Positions 19,596-28,767 of a DNA stretch of 64,000 bases are shown here, in pieces. Under the pieces are notes generated by a model that had not been told where the DNA came from, did not search any database, and saw nothing but the letters and a program-made list of their open reading frames with translations. Position 1 is the stretch's first letter; each line of letters starts with the position of its first letter. The stretch is from Sphingomonas astaxanthinifaciens DSM 22298. GTDB taxonomy: Bacteria > Pseudomonadota > Alphaproteobacteria > Sphingomonadales > Sphingomonadaceae. Location of the stretch: the NCBI RefSeq assembly GCF_000711715.1, contig NZ_JONN01000001.1:1984501-2048500 (forward strand). Reading direction: 5' to 3'. Both the position numbers and the translations under genes were made by a program.

Positions 19596-20399
19596 ATGAC
19601 GATCCGAACCATCCTCGTCGATGACGAGCCCCTGGCGACCCAGGGCCTGCTGCTGCGCCTCGAGGCGCATGACGATGTCGAGGTGATCGCTACCGCCAAC
19701 AATGGCCGCGAGGCGATCCGCGCGATCAAGACCCACAAGCCCGACCTCGTCTTCCTCGACATCCAGATGCCGGGCTTCGACGGCTTTTCGGTGATCCAGG
19801 GGCTGATGGACGTCGATCCGCCTCTCTTTGTCTTCGTGACGGCCTATTCGGAGCATGCCTTGCGCGCCTTCGAAGTGCAGGCGGTCGACTATCTCGAGAA
19901 GCCGGTGCTCGAAGACCGCCTCGCCAGCACCATGGAGCGGGTCCGCCAGCGACTCGCCGAGCGGCAGGCCGCGAGCCATGCCGAGCGGCTGGCCGAGGCC
20001 TTGGCCGAGCATGCCCCCGAAGCGGCCGAGGAACTAACCGACGGCGCACCCGCCGACCCGGCGCCGGGCCGCTTCGAGAAGATGATCAACATCAAGGACC
20101 AGGGGCAGATCTTCCGGGTCGATGTGGACACAATCGAGCGGATCGACGCCGCCGGCGACTACATGTGCATCCAGACCGGCGACAACACGCTGATCCTGCG
20201 CGAGACGATGAAGGACCTCGAGAAACGCCTCGACCCGCGCCGCTTCCAGCGGGTGCACCGCTCGACGATCGTCAACCTCGACCTCGTCCGGCAGGTGAAG
20301 CCGCACACCAATGGCGAATGCTTCCTGGTGTTGAACTCGGGCGCGCAGGTGAAGGTCAGCCGCTCCTACCGGGACGTGGTGGCGCGCTTCGTCCACTGA
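19596..20399 (+). CDS. LytTR-family response regulator
   Basis: DNA-binding response regulator of 267 residues. The receiver domain (1-120) has the acidic pair at Asp9/Asp10, the phosphoacceptor Asp55 (LVFLDIQMPG) and Lys in the EKPV motif. A charged, Ala/Glu-rich linker of about 45 residues follows. The LytTR domain (about 165-267) contains DQGQIFRVDVDTIERIDAAGDY and the FQRVHRSTIVNLDLV segment. It forms a two-component pair with the LytS-type kinase. Target promoters cannot be assigned. Confidence 0.94.
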   Translation: MTIRTILVDDEPLATQGLLLRLEAHDDVEVIATANNGREAIRAIKTHKPDLVFLDIQMPGFDGFSVIQGLMDVDPPLFVFVTAYSEHALRAFEVQAVDYLEKPVLEDRLASTMERVRQRLAERQAASHAERLAEALAEHAPEAAEELTDGAPADPAPGRFEKMINIKDQGQIFRVDVDTIERIDAAGDYMCIQTGDNTLILRETMKDLEKRLDPRRFQRVHRSTIVNLDLVRQVKPHTNGECFLVLNSGAQVKVSRSYRDVVARFVH

Positions 20400-20452
20400 T
20401 TCCGGCCCCGCCCGGGGTTTGGCGGGAACGGGGCTTGCGGTAGACTGCGCCC

Positions 20453-22768
20453 ATGGACCGGGTCGATCAGCAGCGCGCGGCGGAGGGTTTCGACTTCAGC
20501 CGGGTGCTGTCGATCGCCGACGCGCTGCCGATGCCACTGGCGCTCGTCGACCACGACGAGCGCTATCTTTTCTGCAACCGGTCGCTCGCCGAATTCTTCG
20601 AGGTCTCGCGCAGCGCGATCCTCGGGAAGACGGTTCGCGAGCTCCTCGGCGAGGCGGCCTATCGGGTCCGCAAGGACCTGCTCAAGGCGGCGCTCGGCGG
20701 CGAGCGGCAATGGTTCGCGGCCTCCTTCGACCATCCCACGCGCGGCCCGATCGCGCTTCAGACCGAATATCTGCCGCAGTTCGTCGGTGGGGTGGTCACC
20801 GGCGTCGTCATCATCGTCCAGGACGTGACCGAGCAGCGGGTCGCCGAGCGCGCGATGCGCGAATCCGAGGCGCGCTTCCGGCGGATCGCCAATTCGGCGC
20901 CCGTGATCATGTGGGTGACCCGGCTCGACCGGCATCGCGAATTCGTCAACGACGCCTATCTCGACTTTACCGGGATTGGGCCTGACGAGGTCAACTCGCA
21001 CCGGTGGGAGAGCTGGATCCATCCCGAGGATCTCGAGCGGATCGTCGCCGAGAGCCGGGCCGGCGAAGCGACCCGCAAGCCCTTCACGCTCGAGGCGCGC
21101 TATCGGCGGGCCGATGGCGAATATCGCTGGCTCCGCTCGGTCTCGAGCCCCCGTTTCGGTCCCGACGGGGAGCTGGTCGGTTTTATCGGTGCGGCCTTCG
21201 ACGTCACGCCGGCCAAGCTCGGCGAGTTTCAGCTCAAGGCCGAGGTCGAGGCCCGGACCGCCGCGTTGTCGGCAAGCGAATCGCGCTTCCGTGCGGTCTT
21301 CGACACCGCGCTCGAGATGATCTCGCTGCTCACCGTCGAAGGCGACTATCTCGAGGTCAATCGCACCGCGCTCGAGGCGATGGGCTGCACCGCCGAGGAG
21401 ATTGTCGGGCGCAAGGCCTGGGAGCTGCCGCCGGTCGCGGGCAATCCCGAGGCCGAGGCGACCATCCGCTCGCTGATCGCCGCGGGGGCGGCGGGGCTGA
21501 CCAGCCAGGCCGAGGTCAATGTCACCATCGCCGGCACGACCCAGACCCATGTGACCTCGATCAAGCCGGTGCTCGGCGACGATGGAAAGCCCGTCTATCT
21601 CGTCGGCGAAGCGCGCGACGTGACCGAGCTGCGCGGCGCGCAGGAGCAGCTTCGCCAGAGCCAGAAGATGGAGGCGCTCGGCCAGCTGACCGGCGGGATC
21701 GCCCATGATTTCAACAATCTCCTGACGGTGGTGGTGGGCGGGCTCGACCTCATCACCAAGCGGACAACCGATCCCAAGCTCGAACGCTATGCCAGGAATG
21801 CGCTCGAAGCGGCCGAGCGGGGGGCCCGCCTGACCGCGCAACTGCTCGCCTTCAGCCGGGTCCAGCGGCTCGAGGTGCGGCCGACCTACGTCGCGCCGCT
21901 GATCGAGAACATGCGCCCGCTGCTGCGCAACGTGCTCGGCCCGGGGATTGAGAAGCGCTTCTCGCTCGACGAGGAGCGGATGCCGGTGCTGGCCGATCCG
22001 ACCCAGCTCGAACTGGCGGTGCTCAACCTCGCGATCAATGCCCGCGACGCGATGCCTGGAGGGGGCCTGCTCACCTTCCGTACCCGTAAGGTCGTGATCG
22101 AGACCGACCCCGAACTCGAACCCGGCGACTATATCGAGCTCAGCATCGCCGACACCGGGACGGGAATGCCGCCAGAGGTCGTCGAACGCGCCTTCGAGCC
22201 CTTCTTCACAACCAAGGACGTCGGCCATGGGACCGGGCTCGGCCTGTCGATGGTCTATGGCGTCGCGCGGCAGTCGGGCGGCACCGCGCGGATCGAGAGC
22301 CGCCCCGGCGAAGGCACCACGGTACTGCTATATTTCCGCCGGTCCGAGGCCGGCACCGAGACCGCCGAGCCGGTGGCGCAGCGAACCGACGATCAGGGGC
22401 CCGCCGCGGCGAAAGGGCGGGTCCTCGTGGTCGACGACGATCCCGATGTGCGCGGTTTCATCGTCGCCAGCCTCGAGGACCAGGGTTATTCGGTGCGCGA
22501 AGCCGCAGATGGAGCCGCCGGGCTCGCCGAATACCGTGCCGGGGCCCCTGATCTCGTCATCCTCGATTATCTGATGCCGGGGATGTCGGGGGCGGACGTC
22601 GCGCTCAATATTCGCGCCAGCCGACCTGACCAGCCCATCCTGTTCGTCTCGGGCTACAGCGAGACCGACGCGATTCGCGCGGCCGCGCCCGATGCCCCCC
22701 TGCTCGCCAAACCGTTCCGCTCCGACGCGCTGGGCGCGGCGGTGCGCAAGCTCCTGGTCGGGGCCTAG
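20453..22768 (+). CDS. PAS-domain hybrid histidine kinase with receiver
   Basis: Cytoplasmic hybrid kinase of 771 residues with no membrane helix. Order: three PAS domains (about 20-125, 135-265, 275-400, the second a PAS_3 type with DGEYRWLRS), a HisKA domain with [11 protein letters not shown] (His418), an HATPase domain ([29 protein letters not shown]), and a C-terminal receiver with Asp705 ([13 protein letters not shown]). It starts 53 bases after the LytTR gene; the gap holds a GC-rich hairpin without a T-tract. Shares CTAG with the convergent GGDEF-EAL gene. Confidence 0.93.
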   Translation: MDRVDQQRAAEGFDFSRVLSIADALPMPLALVDHDERYLFCNRSLAEFFEVSRSAILGKTVRELLGEAAYRVRKDLLKAALGGERQWFAASFDHPTRGPIALQTEYLPQFVGGVVTGVVIIVQDVTEQRVAERAMRESEARFRRIANSAPVIMWVTRLDRHREFVNDAYLDFTGIGPDEVNSHRWESWIHPEDLERIVAESRAGEATRKPFTLEARYRRADGEYRWLRSVSSPRFGPDGELVGFIGAAFDVTPAKLGEFQLKAEVEARTAALSASESRFRAVFDTALEMISLLTVEGDYLEVNRTALEAMGCTAEEIVGRKAWELPPVAGNPEAEATIRSLIAAGAAGLTSQAEVNVTIAGTTQTHVTSIKPVLGDDGKPVYLVGEARDVTELRGAQEQLRQSQKMEALGQLTGGIAHDFNNLLTVVVGGLDLITKRTTDPKLERYARNALEAAERGARLTAQLLAFSRVQRLEVRPTYVAPLIENMRPLLRNVLGPGIEKRFSLDEERMPVLADPTQLELAVLNLAINARDAMPGGGLLTFRTRKVVIETDPELEPGDYIELSIADTGTGMPPEVVERAFEPFFTTKDVGHGTGLGLSMVYGVARQSGGTARIESRPGEGTTVLLYFRRSEAGTETAEPVAQRTDDQGPAAAKGRVLVVDDDPDVRGFIVASLEDQGYSVREAADGAAGLAEYRAGAPDLVILDYLMPGMSGADVALNIRASRPDQPILFVSGYSETDAIRAAAPDAPLLAKPFRSDALGAAVRKLLVGA

Positions 22769-25098
22769 CTCGCCATCTTGCGGGCGCCCAGGCCGACCAC
22801 GAGCTGGTTGGCGCGCTCGTAGGAGAGCGGCTTGCCGAAGAGATAGCCCTGGATGGTGTCGCAGCCGAGTTCGCGCATGCGCTCGAAATCCTCGGCGGTC
22901 TCGACGCCCTCGGCGGTGACCGACATGCGGAAGTCCTTGGCGAGCTGCACGATCGACTTGATGATCGCGACATTGCCCGGACGGGTGCCGGCGTCGCGGA
23001 CGAAGCTGCCGTCGATCTTCAGTTTGTGGAAGACCGCCTTGTTCAAGTATCCGATCGAGGAATAGCCGGTCCCGAAGTCGTCGAGCGCGATCCCGACGCC
23101 GAGCGCGCGCAGCCGCCCGAGGATGTCGAGGCTGCGGCTCGAGCTGTCGAGGAACACCCCTTCGGTCACCTCGAGCTCGATCCGGTTGCCGGGCAGCCGG
23201 TGGCGGGCCAGCGCCTGGCTGACCACGTTGGGCAGGTTGGGCAGGATGATCTGCTTGGGACTGACGTTCAGCGCGACCGTGATCGGCTCGGGCCAGCTGG
23301 CGGCGGCGCGGCAGGCCTCCTCGATGATGAATTCGCCAAGCGGGCCCATCAGGCCGCATTCCTCGGCCACGGGGATGAAGACGTTGGGCGGCACGAAACC
23401 GCGCCGCGGGTGATTCCACCGGACCAGCGCCTCGAAACCGATCAGCTTCTGGTTCTTGGCGCTGACCAGCGGCTGGAAAGCGAGGTGGAACTGGCGCGAT
23501 TCGAGCGCGGCGCGCAGGTCGGCCTCGAGCCGGACCCGGTCCTCCTGCTCGCTCTGCAGCTCGGAGCTGAAATAGCGCACCACGCCGCGACCCGCGTCCT
23601 TCGCCTGGTAGAGCGCAAGGTCGGCCTTGAGGATGAGGTCGTCGACCGTCGCCCCGTCGATCGGGCCGAAGGCGCAGCCGACCGACACGCCGATTCGAAT
23701 TTCGGTCCCGTCGATGAGGAAGGGCTCGCCGATGGCGACGATGATCCGGTCGGCCAGCTGCTCGATCTTCTTGCGGCTCTGCGCGTCGGGGATGACGATC
23801 GCGAATTCGTCGCCGCCGAGGCGCCCGACATGGCCGTCGCTCGCGACCTCGTCGCACAGCCGCTTGGCGACCGCCTGGAGGACGGCATCGCCCTTGGGGT
23901 GGCCAAAGGTGTCGTTGACCGGCTTGAACCCGTCGAGGTCGAGAAACATGATCGCGCAAGGCACGTTGCCGGCCGTCGCGGCGCGCAGCGCTTCGCCCAG
24001 GAGCTGGCGGACACGACCGCGATTGGGCAGCCCCGAGAGCACGTCGACATTCGCCAGGTGGGTCAGCCGCTCCTGCGTGTGGCGAACGTCGGTGATGTCG
24101 AGGCCGACCCCGCGGAAGCCCTCGAACCGCCCGGCGGTGTCGATGATCGGATCGCCCGACAGGGAGATCCAGCGATTGCCGCGCGCGGTCTTCAGCTCCA
24201 TCTCGAGATTGGTGAAGGGCTGCTTGTCGAGCAGCACCCGGCCGAGATCGGCATGGCCGCCGAGGAGGGCAGGCAGCGAATGGCCGAGGATCTGGTTGGA
24301 CGGGCGGCCGATCAGCGCGCCCATTCGGCTCGAGATGTAGGCGACGCGATTCTCGCCATCGACCTGCCACAGCCAGCCCACGCCGCGCTGCTCATATTCC
24401 TGCAGCAGCAGCGAGGCGCTCTCGGACTGCGAGCCCATGTCGGCATTGGTCTTGAGCTGCCCCGCCGCCCAGCGCGCGACGGTGAGCACGCCGACGATCG
24501 CCACGCCCAGCACGAACAGCATCGCCAGCAACTGCTGGAAGGAGACGGTCGACTGCATCAGCAGCAGCGCACCCGACAGGCCGGCGGTGAAGGCGCTCAT
24601 CCAGGCGACCGCGCAGGCGAAGATCACGACGAGGCCGAGCCCCGCGATGCCGACACCGGCGATCAGCGTACCGGCGATGATCTGGCCGCCGCTGTCGAGC
24701 TGGGGGAAGAGATAGAGCGGAAGGCTGAGCCAGGCGGCCGCTCGGACCACCACGTCGGCGATCATCTGCCACTGAGGCACCGAATGGCCGGCGCGGCCGA
24801 CGCAGGTGACGGCCTGGCTCTGGCTCCAGCGCATCGCGAGGACATTGAGGCCCGAGACCGCGACCAGCCAGCCGACCAGCCAGGTCGCCTGAGTCGCGCC
24901 CCACAGCGCCGCGCAGAAGAGCAAGGCGGCGGCGATGTTGGTCAAGGCGAGGAACGGCGCGAGCTGGCCGCGGGCAATCAGCTGCGCATCCTTGAGCGGC
25001 GAGCTTTCCGTCCCGCTGTCGCGGGCGAACCCTGCCGATTCGCCGTCCGGAAGGCGGGCGGCAATCATGCGCTTGTAGCGGTCGGGGGCCTCGTACAT
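22765..25098 (-). CDS. Membrane GGDEF-EAL cyclic di-GMP enzyme
   Basis: Cyclic di-GMP metabolising protein of 777 residues. Six predicted membrane helices (about 50-215) are followed by a PAS domain (about 240-350), a GGDEF domain with an intact GGDEF at 428-432 and an EAL domain with intact EAL at 556-558 plus NVSPKQ, ELEVTEG, DDFGTGYSS and AEGVET. Both active sites look complete, so it could make and break cyclic di-GMP. The inhibitory RxxD motif before GGDEF reads VASD, so product inhibition at that site is unlikely. Which activity dominates cannot be told. Confidence 0.94.
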   Translation of the reverse strand: MYEAPDRYKRMIAARLPDGESAGFARDSGTESSPLKDAQLIARGQLAPFLALTNIAAALLFCAALWGATQATWLVGWLVAVSGLNVLAMRWSQSQAVTCVGRAGHSVPQWQMIADVVVRAAAWLSLPLYLFPQLDSGGQIIAGTLIAGVGIAGLGLVVIFACAVAWMSAFTAGLSGALLLMQSTVSFQQLLAMLFVLGVAIVGVLTVARWAAGQLKTNADMGSQSESASLLLQEYEQRGVGWLWQVDGENRVAYISSRMGALIGRPSNQILGHSLPALLGGHADLGRVLLDKQPFTNLEMELKTARGNRWISLSGDPIIDTAGRFEGFRGVGLDITDVRHTQERLTHLANVDVLSGLPNRGRVRQLLGEALRAATAGNVPCAIMFLDLDGFKPVNDTFGHPKGDAVLQAVAKRLCDEVASDGHVGRLGGDEFAIVIPDAQSRKKIEQLADRIIVAIGEPFLIDGTEIRIGVSVGCAFGPIDGATVDDLILKADLALYQAKDAGRGVVRYFSSELQSEQEDRVRLEADLRAALESRQFHLAFQPLVSAKNQKLIGFEALVRWNHPRRGFVPPNVFIPVAEECGLMGPLGEFIIEEACRAAASWPEPITVALNVSPKQIILPNLPNVVSQALARHRLPGNRIELEVTEGVFLDSSSRSLDILGRLRALGVGIALDDFGTGYSSIGYLNKAVFHKLKIDGSFVRDAGTRPGNVAIIKSIVQLAKDFRMSVTAEGVETAEDFERMRELGCDTIQGYLFGKPLSYERANQLVVGLGARKMAS

Positions 25099-25153
25099 CG
25101 GTTCGGTCAGACTCCTGTCCGAGCCTGCTAGCCTCGCGAGGGTTTAGAGCGAG

Positions 25154-26149
25154 TTAAGAAGTCCCGCCCGAAAGCTGGTCGGGGTCGAGGCGCGGGCTTC
25201 CCGTCCCGGCCTGTTCCGCGGCCCTGATGGCCTCTGCGATCCTGATGTTCACGGGGGTCGGCACGCCGAGCGCCGCGCCCCTGCGGATGATCGCTCCCTG
25301 CAGTTCGTCGATCTCGGTCGGCCGGCGTTTCTCGAGGTCCTCCCACATCGAGGAGCGGGCGGTGCGGTCGATGCGGACCCCGCGCTTGCTCAGTTGGCGG
25401 AAGAGAAAGTTCGGCAGCCGGAGCATCCGCGGCATCCGCTGGACGGGCACCTTGCTCATGCTCCAGGGCGTGATCCCCGCGGCGCGAAAAACGGCGAGGG
25501 CTTCCTCTTGGGCGGCGGCGAACAAGCGACGCCAGCGCCGATCCCCGAGCTGCTCGGCCAGCGTCAGCCCGGACAAGGCATTGAGCGCATTGTTGAGATT
25601 GTAGAGGAGCTTGCCCGCCAGCACCGCGCCCATGTCGGGATGCTGGAGAAAATCGAGATGCGGCGCGGCGAGCGGCGGGGCGCCGGCCTCGACCACCACC
25701 GGCCCCGACGTCCCGCGATGAAACTGGCCGGGCCCGCGATGGAGCACGTTGAAGCTCACCATGCCTGCGAAGACCGGCCGGCCGGGAAGCGCCTTGCGCA
25801 GCAGTTCGGCGTTGGCGAGCCCGTTCTGCAGGCTGACGACCGCGGCCTCCGGCGGCGCATGCGCGGCGATCAGCGCGCCCATCTCGGCGGTCGCGCCGCT
25901 CTTCACGGTGACGAGGATGGTGCGAGCGCCAGCGAAGGCTAAGGCGGGGTCGGTGGCGAGGGTCACGACCGACGGGTCGACCCGTTCCGCCCAGCCCTCG
26001 AAGCTGGTGAGCGAAAGGCCTGCCGTCTCGACTTCCTCGGCGATCCGCGGGCGCGCAAGAAAGGTGACCTCGGCCCCGCCTTTCGCCAGCAAGCCGCCGA
26101 CGAAACAGCCGATGCTCCCGGCGCCGGCGATGACGATCTTATGGCCCAT
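25154..26149 (-). CDS. 2-dehydropantoate 2-reductase family protein
   Basis: NADP-dependent reductase resembling PanE/ApbA, which reduces ketopantoate to pantoate in pantothenate synthesis. The 331-residue product has the Rossmann motif IVIAGAGSIGCFVGGLLAKGG, TVKSG, QNGL (about residues 110-120), the catalytic-lysine region (GKLLYNLNNALNAL) and the C-terminal SSMWEDLEKRRPTEIDELQG motif. The ATG chosen puts MGHKIVIAG at the N-terminus. Because PanE-like paralogues act on other 2-oxoacids, the exact substrate is open. Divergent from the trp leader region. Confidence 0.85.
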   Translation of the reverse strand: MGHKIVIAGAGSIGCFVGGLLAKGGAEVTFLARPRIAEEVETAGLSLTSFEGWAERVDPSVVTLATDPALAFAGARTILVTVKSGATAEMGALIAAHAPPEAAVVSLQNGLANAELLRKALPGRPVFAGMVSFNVLHRGPGQFHRGTSGPVVVEAGAPPLAAPHLDFLQHPDMGAVLAGKLLYNLNNALNALSGLTLAEQLGDRRWRRLFAAAQEEALAVFRAAGITPWSMSKVPVQRMPRMLRLPNFLFRQLSKRGVRIDRTARSSMWEDLEKRRPTEIDELQGAIIRRGAALGVPTPVNIRIAEAIRAAEQAGTGSPRLDPDQLSGGTS

Positions 26150-26178
26150 TGGCCGTGTCGTGGCGGGGTCCCGGGCGG

Positions 26179-26207
26179 TTGACAAGTCGGGCTCCGGCCG
26201 GGATGAA
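26179..26207 (+). promoter_or_regulatory. Candidate promoter of the trp-aro operon
   Basis: A perfect TTGACA, 17 bases, then GATGAA (a weak -10). The predicted start falls at about 26214-26215, exactly at the GTG of the Trp leader peptide. That would make the leader leaderless, as reported for rhizobial trpL. A GAAGG five bases before the GTG could alternatively act as a ribosome site if transcription starts further upstream. Confidence 0.45.
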
Positions 26208-26214
26208 GGCGCCC

Positions 26215-26277
26215 GTGAGCAAGCAGTGGCACCAGTGGTGGGGTCCCAAGGCGGCGGCGCGATGGCGCTGGCGGTGA
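26215..26277 (+). CDS. trpL: Tryptophan leader peptide (attenuator)
   Basis: A 20-codon reading frame, MSKQWHQWWGPKAAARWRWR, with five Trp codons, two of them adjacent, ending in TGA 80 bases before trpD. Tryptophan is otherwise rare, so the density is a strong sign of a leader peptide whose translation speed reports charged tRNA-Trp. GTG is the chosen start; an in-frame ATG at 26203 would add MKAP. Downstream lie an inverted pair CTGGCGGTGA / TCACCACCAG (26268-26277 with 26288-26297, one mismatch) and the terminator at 26313-26339. No match to a described leader was checked. Confidence 0.85.
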   Translation: MSKQWHQWWGPKAAARWRWR

Positions 26278-26312
26278 ACTGAACGCGTCACCACCAGTTT
26301 GAAGGCCAAGCG

Positions 26313-26339
26313 ACCCGCCCCTCACGTGGCGGGTTTTTT
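26313..26339 (+). terminator. Intrinsic attenuator of the trp-aro operon
   Basis: Stem ACCCGCC / GGCGGGT, 8-base loop, then TTTTTT, ending 18 bases before the trpD ATG. The 5' arm (CCGCC, 26315-26319) can also pair with GGCGG at 26270-26274 inside the leader peptide, giving a possible antiterminator. The exact switch between pairings needs folding calculations. Confidence 0.82.
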
Positions 26340-26357
26340 CATGTCCCGGAAAGACCC

Positions 26358-27428
26358 ATGAGCCCCACTGCCCAATATACCGCGATCATTCCCGCCGAGC
26401 CCCCGGTCGACACCGGCCCGGTCCCCAATCCGCTGCCGCGCCTGCTCGCAGGCGAGGACCTGAGCGCCGACGAGGCGCAGCATTTGTTCGAGCGGCTCGT
26501 GCTCGGCCGCCTCGAGCCGGGCGAGATCGGGGGCATGCTAATCGCGCTCCGGATGAAGGGCGAGACGCCCGAGGAGATGATCGGCGCCGCCCAGGCGCTG
26601 CTCGCCGCCGCTACCCCGTTCGAACGGCCGGGCGAACTGTTCGCCGATTGCTGCGGAACGGGCGGCGACGGGGCGGGGACGATCAACGTCTCGACCGCGG
26701 CCGGACTGGTCGCGGCCGCGGCGGGCCTTCCGATCGCCAAGCACGGCAATCGCTCGGTTTCGAGCCGGTGCGGTTCCGCCGATGTGCTGGAAGCCCTCGG
26801 GGCAAGGCTCGAGCTGACCCCCGACGAAGCGCGGCGCGTGCTCGACCAGACTGGCTTCACCTTCCTCTTCGCCCCCGCCTATCATCCAGGGATGAAGCAT
26901 GCGGCGCTGGTCCGCCGGCAATTGAGCGTGCGGACGGTGATGAATCTCCTCGGCCCCTGCGTGAACCCGGCCAGGCCCCCGGTGCAATTGCTCGGCGTCG
27001 CCGATCCGCGGCTCCTCCGCCGGATCGCGCAGGTGCTCCAGGCCTTGGGAGTCAGCCAGGCCCTGGTCGTCCACGGCAGCGGGCTCGACGAGGTCGCACT
27101 CCACGCCGACACCCGCGCCATCCGGCTGGCGAACGGCGAACTCGAGGAGCTGGTCCTGACCCCCGAGGAAGTCGGATTCGAGCGGACCGCGCTCGTCGCG
27201 CTCGAAGGCGGCGATCCTGCGGTCAATGCCGCACGGTTGAAGGACCTGCTCGAGGGAAGCGGCTCACTCGCCGAGCAGCAGGCGGTGTCGCTCAATGCCG
27301 GCGCCCTGCTGTGGACCGCCGGCCTCGCCCCGGACTTCGCGGCGGGCTGCGTCAAGGCCTTGGACGTGCTTCGCTCGGGCGCGGCCGGCCGGACCCTCGC
27401 CGCCTTCGTCGAGGCCAGCCGTGGCTGA
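26358..27428 (+). CDS. trpD: Anthranilate phosphoribosyltransferase
   Basis: Transfers the phosphoribosyl group of PRPP to anthranilate, second step of tryptophan synthesis. The 356-residue product has an N-terminal helical domain, the PRPP loop CCGTGGDGAGTINVSTAAGLV, KHGNRSVSSRCGSADVLEALG, and NLLGPCVNPARPP. A head of about 25 residues before the conserved PLPRLLAGEDLS is longer than usual. It is the first enzyme gene after the Trp attenuator; trpE and trpG are not upstream here, so anthranilate synthase must be encoded elsewhere. The stop overlaps the next start (GTG...TGA, 8 bases). Confidence 0.96.
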   Translation: MSPTAQYTAIIPAEPPVDTGPVPNPLPRLLAGEDLSADEAQHLFERLVLGRLEPGEIGGMLIALRMKGETPEEMIGAAQALLAAATPFERPGELFADCCGTGGDGAGTINVSTAAGLVAAAAGLPIAKHGNRSVSSRCGSADVLEALGARLELTPDEARRVLDQTGFTFLFAPAYHPGMKHAALVRRQLSVRTVMNLLGPCVNPARPPVQLLGVADPRLLRRIAQVLQALGVSQALVVHGSGLDEVALHADTRAIRLANGELEELVLTPEEVGFERTALVALEGGDPAVNAARLKDLLEGSGSLAEQQAVSLNAGALLWTAGLAPDFAAGCVKALDVLRSGAAGRTLAAFVEASRG

Positions 27429-28767
27429 CGTCCTCGCCGAGATTGTCGCGCACAAGCGGCAGGAAGTCGCAGCCCGGTTGCGCGGCTTCGACGCAAGCGG
27501 GATCGCGCCGACCACGCGCAGCCTTCGCGCCGCGCTGGCCCGGCCGGGCGCGCGCTTCATCATGGAAGTGAAGCGCGCCTCGCCCTCGGGCCATCGCTCG
27601 GTCCATTCGATCGAAACCGCAATTCGTGCTTATGCCGGGGTCGCCGACGGAGTCAGCGTGCTCACCGACGAGCGCTTCTTCGCGGGCTCCTTCGCCGCGC
27701 TGGAGACCGTCCGCGCGCGTTTCGACGGGCCGATCCTCGCCAAGGATTTCGTGGTCGTTCCCGCGCAGGTTGCCGAAGCCCGCCGGCACGGCGCCGACGC
27801 GGTGCTGTGCATGCTCTCGGTGCTCGGCGACGAGGAAGCGCAGGGCGTGATGGCCGAGGCGGCGAGGCTCGGCATGGACGTGCTGGTCGAGGTCCATGAC
27901 GAGGCCGAGCTCGACCGCGCACTGGCGCTCGGTGCGACCCTTGTCGGGATCAACAACCGCGACCTCAAAACCCTCAAGACCGACCTTGCGGTGACCGAGC
28001 GGATGGCGGCGAAGGTGCCGGACTCGGTGACGCTGGTCAGCGAATCGGGGATTGCCGCGCGCGGCGACGTCGAGCGGCTGTCGCGCCATGCCGACGCCTT
28101 CCTGGTCGGCTCCTCGCTGATGGCCGCCGACGATCCCTTCGAGGCGGCGCGGGCGCTGGTGTTCGGGCGGGTCAAGGTCTGCGGGCTGACGCGAGTCGAG
28201 GACGTCGAGGCCGCCGCCGCATCGGGGGCGACTCATGCCGGGATCATCCTCGTTCGCGGCACGCCGCGCGCGGTGGACCGTGAGACGGCGCTTGCGCTCG
28301 CGGCGACCGCGCGGGACGCGGGCCTCAAGCCCGTCGGCGTGTTCCGCGACGACGAGCCGCGCGACGTCGCCCGCGCCGCGGCGACGGCGGGCTTGTTCGC
28401 GGTCCAGCTTCACGGCCATGAGGACGCCGCGCACGTCGCCATGCTGCGCAATGGTTTTTCGGGCGAAATCTGGACCGTCGGCTTCGAGGATCGCGGCGGC
28501 GACCGCCTCGTGTTCGACAGCCCCGGCGGCGGGACCGGGCGCCCCTGTGACTGGGGGGCGGTCGCCAAGCACCCCGCGAAGACGAGAGCCTTCCTCGCCG
28601 GCGGAATCGGGCCCGACAATGCCCGCGCCGCGCAAGACACGGGGGTCTATGGCCTCGACGCCAGCTCCCGGCTCGAAGCCGCGCCCGGAATCAAGGACCA
28701 CGCCCAAATCGCCGCGCTGTTCGACGCGCTGCGCCTCCCCGACCGGAGACAGAATGATGAAGCATGA
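27421..28767 (+). CDS. trpCF: Fused TrpC-TrpF bifunctional enzyme
   Basis: Single 448-residue protein joining indole-3-glycerol-phosphate synthase (about residues 1-248) and phosphoribosylanthranilate isomerase (about 250-445). The TrpC half has [45 protein letters not shown] and VSESGIA. The TrpF half starts [12 protein letters not shown] and contains [16 protein letters not shown], and the C-terminal LAGGIGPDN and [10 protein letters not shown]. The same fusion order occurs in enteric bacteria, while many alphaproteobacteria keep separate genes. GTG start overlaps trpD; the 3' end overlaps trpB by 14 bases. Confidence 0.95.
   Translation: MADVLAEIVAHKRQEVAARLRGFDASGIAPTTRSLRAALARPGARFIMEVKRASPSGHRSVHSIETAIRAYAGVADGVSVLTDERFFAGSFAALETVRARFDGPILAKDFVVVPAQVAEARRHGADAVLCMLSVLGDEEAQGVMAEAARLGMDVLVEVHDEAELDRALALGATLVGINNRDLKTLKTDLAVTERMAAKVPDSVTLVSESGIAARGDVERLSRHADAFLVGSSLMAADDPFEAARALVFGRVKVCGLTRVEDVEAAAASGATHAGIILVRGTPRAVDRETALALAATARDAGLKPVGVFRDDEPRDVARAAATAGLFAVQLHGHEDAAHVAMLRNGFSGEIWTVGFEDRGGDRLVFDSPGGGTGRPCDWGAVAKHPAKTRAFLAGGIGPDNARAAQDTGVYGLDASSRLEAAPGIKDHAQIAALFDALRLPDRRQNDEA

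Noticed and set aside
20407..20426. GC-rich hairpin between the LytTR gene and the hybrid kinase as a terminator
   Set aside because: CCCGCC/GGCGGG can pair but no T-tract follows, so intrinsic termination is unlikely.
20366..22228. 620-codon minus-strand frame over the hybrid kinase
   Set aside because: Antisense to PAS/HisKA domains; composition is that of a shadow frame.
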